DNA of 64,000 bases, from NCBI GenBank assembly GCA_000421065.1, contig ATWD01000001.1:1232001-1296000 (forward strand). Direction: 5' to 3'. Of this stretch, positions 60,335 to 64,000 are shown one piece after another; the first letter of the stretch is position 1; each line of letters begins with the position of its first letter. This stretch comes from Acidobacteriaceae bacterium TAA 166. Its GTDB lineage: Bacteria > Acidobacteriota > Terriglobia > Terriglobales > Acidobacteriaceae. Under the pieces are notes generated by a model. It saw only the letters and a list, made by a program, of their open reading frames with translations, was not told the origin of the DNA and ran no database searches. The translations under genes were made by a program, and so were the position numbers.

Positions 60335-60994
60335 ATGCGCGTCATTCTTACCGGAGCCACCGGAATGGTCGGCCAGGGCGTCCTTCGCGAGTGCCTGCTC
60401 GATCCCGGCATTACCGAAGTCCTCGCCATCGGTCGTAGCCCCCTCGCCCAGAAGCACCCCAGGCTCCGTGAGCTTCTTCTCCCCGACCTCGGCAACCTCT
60501 CCGGCCACGAGTCCGAGCTCTCCGGCTTCGACGCCTGCTTCTTCTGCGCCGGCGTCTCCTCCGCTGGCATGTCCGAGCAGGAGTACACCCGCATCACCTA
60601 CGACCTCACCACCCGTTTCGCCCATGCGCTCCTTCCCCTCAACCCCTCCCTCACGTTTATCTTCGTCTCGGGGGCAAGCACTGACTCGACCGAAAAAGGA
60701 CGCACCATGTGGGCCCGCGTCAAAGGGCGCACGGAAAATGCCATCCTCACGATGGGATTCAAGGCCGCCTACATGTTCCGCCCCGGCTTCATCCAGCCCA
60801 TGCACGGCATTCGCTCGAAGACCCGCCTCTACCAGATCGTCTACGACCTCACCGGCCCCCTGCTGCCTCTGCTCAAAAAGCCCTTCGGGCGATACATCAA
60901 CACCACCGAACAGATCGGCCGGGCCATGCTCGCAGTCGCCCGCAACAGCTACTCCAAACCCATCCTCGAGATCGCCGACATCAACCGCTTCTAA
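60335..60994 (+). CDS. NAD(P)-binding Rossmann-fold (atypical SDR) protein
   Basis: A 219-residue protein. The nucleotide-binding motif GATGMVGQGVLRECL is at 7-21, with AIGRSPLA at the second strand, CFFCAGVSS, and VSGASTDSTEKGRTMWARVKGRTENAI (atypical SDR, YWAK-like Ser...Lys positions). It resembles NAD(P)H-binding epimerase-like or HIM1-type proteins. The substrate is unknown. It directly follows the small membrane protein. Confidence 0.85.
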   Translation: MRVILTGATGMVGQGVLRECLLDPGITEVLAIGRSPLAQKHPRLRELLLPDLGNLSGHESELSGFDACFFCAGVSSAGMSEQEYTRITYDLTTRFAHALLPLNPSLTFIFVSGASTDSTEKGRTMWARVKGRTENAILTMGFKAAYMFRPGFIQPMHGIRSKTRLYQIVYDLTGPLLPLLKKPFGRYINTTEQIGRAMLAVARNSYSKPILEIADINRF

Positions 60995-61035
60995 GACGTA
61001 TCGACAATTCAAATCTGCGATTCTTTAGAGGAAAG

Positions 61036-61225
61036 GATTGGCCTGCCGGCCGGGCCCACTACGCGTGGAGCGGTCACTTCGTGACGTGTAAACCGCCTTC
61101 GGCACGGGCCTCCCTCTGGTCGGCGTAAAGATTTATACAAGCGACCAACGGGAGCCTTTACCCGAAGGGAGTACACGCGTCACGAAGTGACCGCTGCCCG
61201 CGCAGGGCACCCGCGCGGCAGCGCC
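61036..61225 (+). repeat. Full-length copy (h) of the dispersed palindromic repeat
   Basis: GATTGGCCTGCCGGCCGGGC at the left, CACCCGCGCGGCAGCGCC at the right, with inner arms GCGGTCACTTCGTGACGTGT and ACGCGTCACGAAGTGACCGC and centre AAGCGACCAACGGGAGCC. It fills most of the 310-bp gap between two plus-strand genes; no gene is seen there. Confidence 0.9.
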
Positions 61226-61304
61226 TACTTCATCAAAGAATCTGTCGACACGACCTGGCCAGGAACAAATTGCTCTCCTCGAGTATCCTTGCTGCACTGA
61301 CGCC

Positions 61305-63365
61305 ATGCCCTCCACGCGCCTCCTCTACGGAACCACCGCCTTCCTCTCCGCCTTCCTGCTCTTCCTCATCGAGCCCCTCGCCGCCAAGCAGATCCTCCCC
61401 GTCCTCGGAGGCTCCTCGGCGGTCTGGCTCACCTGTCTGGTCTTCTTCCAGACCACGCTCCTGCTCGGTTATCTCTATGCGCACTGGCTCACCGGCGCGC
61501 CCGACCCCGCGCGCCAGCGCCGCATCCACACCGCGGCTCTGATCCTCTCCCTCATAGCCCTCGCCCTGTCCGAGTTCCTTCATCCCGCCTTCGGCAGCGC
61601 GGCCCACCCCGTCGTCACCATCTTCTGGACCCTCACCCGCACCATCGGACTTCCCTTCCTCGTCCTCGCCTCCACCAGCCCGCTTCTCCAGCTCTGGCTC
61701 TCGCAGCACGAGGCCGACCCAACCGGCCGGCCCGCCCCCGTGTGGTTCCGGCTCTTCGCCCTCTCGAACATCGGCTCCCTGCTCGCGCTCATCGCCTATC
61801 CCTCGCTCTTCGAACCCCATCTCACCCTGCGCACACAGCGCACTCTCTGGGCCGCAGGCTTTTTCCTCTTCGCCCTCCTCGCCCTCTGGCTTACCGCACA
61901 GGGCCGGCCAGCCACCAAACCGCAGCTCGAACACGACGAAGCTCCCCACACGCCGCGCGCACGCCGCTGGCTCTGGTTCCTGCTTCCCATGGCCGCTGCC
62001 ATGCAGTTAAGCTCCGTCACTGCGCACCTCACCATCAACATCGCCGCCATCCCTCTGCTCTGGGTGCTTCCACTAGCGGTCTACCTGATCACCTTCATCC
62101 TCGCCTTCGACCGTCCCGCCTTCTACCGGCGCCCGCTCGTCGTGCGCGTGCTAGTGCTCATGCTGGCCTCGCTCGGCTACGCACTCTCCAAGGCCGACTT
62201 CTCCCTGCCCATCTACCTGACCATCGTCTTCTTCCTCCTCGAGTGCTTCGTCGCCTGCCTCTTCTGCCACGGCGAGACCTACAGCCTCCGCCCCCGGCGT
62301 ACCTCCGAGGCCACTCTCTTCTACCTCCTCATCGCCGCCGGAGGAGCCGCCGGAACCTTCCTCATCGGGATCGTCTTCCCACTCCTCTTCTCCGCCAACT
62401 ACGACCTCGCCATCGCCTTCTTCGTCACTGCCGTGCTCGCGCTCGCCGCCACATGGCCCGACGGCTGGACGCAGAGGCTCCTCTGGACAACGGCCAGCGT
62501 CCTGCTCTTCGCCCTCACCCTCGCGCTCCACGCCTCCATGGGCCGCGGCTCCATGCTTAACATCCGCAACTTCTACGGCAGCCTGCGCGTCACCCAGACC
62601 GTCTCTCCCATCACGCAGTCGCCCATGCGCACCCTCATGCATGGAGCCATCCAGCATGGCACCCAGATCTTCGATCCCGGCTTCAGCCACATCCCCACCA
62701 CCTACTACGGCACCGGCTCCGGCATCGGCCTCGCGCTGCGCTTCTGCTGCGCCGGACGCACCAAGAACATCGGCGTCATCGGCCTGGGAACGGGAACCAT
62801 CGCGGCCTATGGAGGCAAGGGCGACCGCATCCGCTTCTACGAGATCAACCCGCAGGTTCCGCCCATCGCCCACAATCTCTTCACCTATATAAGGGACTCC
62901 TTCGCCGCCATCACCACCGTCCCGGGCGATGCCCGCACCTCGCTCGCCGACGAGCTCAAAGCCGGCGCACCGCAACGCTTCGACGTCCTCGCCATCGATG
63001 CCTTCTCCGGCGACGCCATTCCGCTGCACCTGCTCACCCGCGAGGCGATCCAGCTCTACCGCCAGCACCTCACCCCTAACGGCATCCTCGCCTTCCACGT
63101 CTCCAACCAGTACCTCGACCTCGCACCCGAGCTCGCTCTTTTAGCCCAGGACGCGCATCTCGAGGCTCGCGACGTCATCACCGGCTCGCTCGAGGGCCGC
63201 GGAGAGTTCCGCGCCGAGTGGGTCCTGATGACCGCCGACCCCACCTTCTTTACCCAGGCCGACATCAGCTCCCTCGCCGACCCCATCTACATCAAGCCCA
63301 GCCTGCGGCTCTGGACCGACGACTACTCCAGCCTGCTGCCCATCCTGCAGGCAGGAGGACATTAG
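61305..63365 (+). CDS. Fused MFS-type membrane / spermidine-synthase-like protein
   Basis: A 686-residue protein. The N-terminal about 420 residues contain about 10-12 hydrophobic helices (SAFLLFLIEPLAAKQILPVLGGSSAVW start, typical of the fused family). The C-terminal about 260 residues form a spermidine-synthase-like Rossmann domain: IGVIGLGTGTIAAYG, FYEINPQV, GDARTSLADEL, DVLAIDAFSGDAIPLHLLT. The membrane half is not a proven transporter. The polyamine activity is inferred from the fold; the substrate could differ. Confidence 0.88.
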   Translation: MPSTRLLYGTTAFLSAFLLFLIEPLAAKQILPVLGGSSAVWLTCLVFFQTTLLLGYLYAHWLTGAPDPARQRRIHTAALILSLIALALSEFLHPAFGSAAHPVVTIFWTLTRTIGLPFLVLASTSPLLQLWLSQHEADPTGRPAPVWFRLFALSNIGSLLALIAYPSLFEPHLTLRTQRTLWAAGFFLFALLALWLTAQGRPATKPQLEHDEAPHTPRARRWLWFLLPMAAAMQLSSVTAHLTINIAAIPLLWVLPLAVYLITFILAFDRPAFYRRPLVVRVLVLMLASLGYALSKADFSLPIYLTIVFFLLECFVACLFCHGETYSLRPRRTSEATLFYLLIAAGGAAGTFLIGIVFPLLFSANYDLAIAFFVTAVLALAATWPDGWTQRLLWTTASVLLFALTLALHASMGRGSMLNIRNFYGSLRVTQTVSPITQSPMRTLMHGAIQHGTQIFDPGFSHIPTTYYGTGSGIGLALRFCCAGRTKNIGVIGLGTGTIAAYGGKGDRIRFYEINPQVPPIAHNLFTYIRDSFAAITTVPGDARTSLADELKAGAPQRFDVLAIDAFSGDAIPLHLLTREAIQLYRQHLTPNGILAFHVSNQYLDLAPELALLAQDAHLEARDVITGSLEGRGEFRAEWVLMTADPTFFTQADISSLADPIYIKPSLRLWTDDYSSLLPILQAGGH

Positions 63366-63411
63366 GGCCTGCCGGCCGGGCTCACTGCGCGTGGGACGGC
63401 AGGCCATCGCC
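63366..63411. repeat. Mini copy (i) of the dispersed palindromic repeat
   Basis: GGCCTGCCGGCCGGG, a short spacer CTCACTGCGCGTGGG and ACGGCAGGCCATCGCC: two ends of the GATGGCC type facing each other. It starts right after the stop of the fusion gene and ends just before the convergent gene's stop. Confidence 0.75.
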
Positions 63412-63416
63412 TCGAA

Positions 63417-63875
63417 TCACTGCACCGGAAATACCGCCTCATCATGCGTATTGCAGATGAAGTTCGCCAGGATCCATCCCTGATCGGCCCGGTAGACCAC
63501 GAACTTCGTAAATAGCGGCCCCTTCTCCAACTCCAGCACCATGTAGATGATTCGCGTCCGCGGCCCAAGGTCGTGTGAGTTGATCACCTCATACGACTGC
63601 AAAGGACCATAGAGATCCTGCACTTGGTGCAGAACACTCAGCTGCGCCTGGGCATCCGGATTTCCGTCGATCGGACTCCCCTTCAGCCACGTCTGCACCG
63701 CCGCATCCGGCCCACTGTTCTTATAAGCCTTCAGCCCGGCGATAATGAATCCCGGCAGCGCAGCCGCCTTGGCGCCACCCTCCTGTGCAGCGACGCGCCC
63801 GGGGAGCACTCCGCACAGCACCACCGCCAAAGCCAAAAGCCAGCCTCTGAACCGCAACGTTCGTCCCAGGATCAT
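63417..63875 (-). CDS. Small exported hypothetical protein
   Basis: A 152-residue protein. The signal peptide (GWLLALAVVLCGVLPGRVAAQ) is followed by FIIAGLKAYKNSGPDAAVQTWLKGSPIDG and a beta-rich end (IIYMVLELEKGPLFTKFVVYRADQGWILANF). No family is recognised. The ATG overlaps the coaD stop (ATGA). Confidence 0.75.
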   Translation of the reverse strand: MILGRTLRFRGWLLALAVVLCGVLPGRVAAQEGGAKAAALPGFIIAGLKAYKNSGPDAAVQTWLKGSPIDGNPDAQAQLSVLHQVQDLYGPLQSYEVINSHDLGPRTRIIYMVLELEKGPLFTKFVVYRADQGWILANFICNTHDEAVFPVQ

Positions 63876-64000
63876 CTCCGCCCCGCAACCTTCGCCTTCA
63901 GTCTCTCCACCACCAGGGGTGGAACCAGCGTGGAGACATCCCCGCCCAATTCGAACACGCCCTTGATCAGCCGCGAGCTCACATACGTGTACTTCTCCGC
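63872..64000 (-). CDS. coaD: Phosphopantetheine adenylyltransferase, 3' end only
   Basis: Only the last 42 codons are in the window. They read AEKYTYVSSRLIKGVFELGG, then DVSTLVPPLVVERLKAKV and AGRR. The segment SSRLIKxVFxLGGDVSxLVPPLV is the conserved C-terminus of CoaD, the enzyme that makes dephospho-CoA from 4'-phosphopantetheine. The 5' part lies beyond the right edge. Confidence 0.85.
   Translation of the reverse strand, partial: AEKYTYVSSRLIKGVFELGGDVSTLVPPLVVERLKAKVAGRR

Overview
The window looks like a chromosome segment of an acidobacterium of the Terriglobia type (Granulicella/Edaphobacter/Terriglobus-like). The reasons are the G+C-rich coding, two Oar-like TonB-dependent receptors with an N-terminal carboxypeptidase-regulatory-like domain, a trpS-scpA-scpB-rluB block, an ETF:menaquinone oxidoreductase-type FeS protein next to etfBA, and a compact pqqABCDE operon. 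This placement is inferred from gene content; no database search was possible. Most genes are ordinary housekeeping genes.

Layout. 1-5.4 kb: 5' part of an Oar-like receptor, a DUF2237 protein, a family 4 glycosyltransferase and rocD. 5.9-10.7 kb: a YbiT-like ABC-F ATPase, a membrane acyltransferase and a DEAD-box helicase. 11.1-15.4 kb: a surface-polysaccharide group (flippase, methyltransferase, two family 2 glycosyltransferases) that reads less G+C-rich than its surroundings. 15.4-25.5 kb, minus strand: msrA, rluB, scpB, pit, scpA, trpS, a site-2 protease, a left-handed beta-helix acyltransferase and a SIMPL protein. 25.6-32.9 kb, plus strand: two small proteins, the FeS oxidoreductase with etfB and etfA, moaA and a GAF-GGDEF protein. 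34.1-37.9 kb: a metal-type cassette (His/Cys-rich DUF2946-like protein, TonB-dependent receptor, MerC-domain protein). 38.1-41.2 kb: pqqEDCBA on the minus strand, including a 26-codon pqqA. 41.3-49.6 kb: cysS, tsaD, a CCA-type nucleotidyltransferase, a prolyl oligopeptidase, trpF, trpC and tRNA-Leu(CAG). 49.9-51.6 kb: a stand-alone H-box mini-protein, a receiver with a histone-H1-like tail, and infC with an apparent AUU start. 52.0-54.2 kb: a tandem array of five genes for small secreted two-cysteine peptides, then a 7-TM protein. 54.3-64 kb: rpsA, a HIT protein, an NTF2-like protein, a monooxygenase-like protein, purA, small and Rossmann-fold proteins, an MFS/spermidine-synthase fusion, a small secreted protein and the 3' end of coaD.

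Two things stand out. The first is the peptide array at 52053-53103: four almost identical 60-aa preproteins and one diverged 55-aa one, all with a signal peptide and the core PTPMCAPDDPNACG, with signs of recent duplication or gene conversion. I recognise no known family, and it is the best candidate here for an undescribed system. The second is a dispersed family of imperfect palindromes (about 35-240 bp, at least 12 copies, essentially all between genes, often at 3' ends). They share the ends GATGGCCTGCCGGCCGGGCCC / GCGCTGCCGCGCGGGCCC and an inner TCACTTCGTGA palindrome, and they generate spurious ORFs on both strands.
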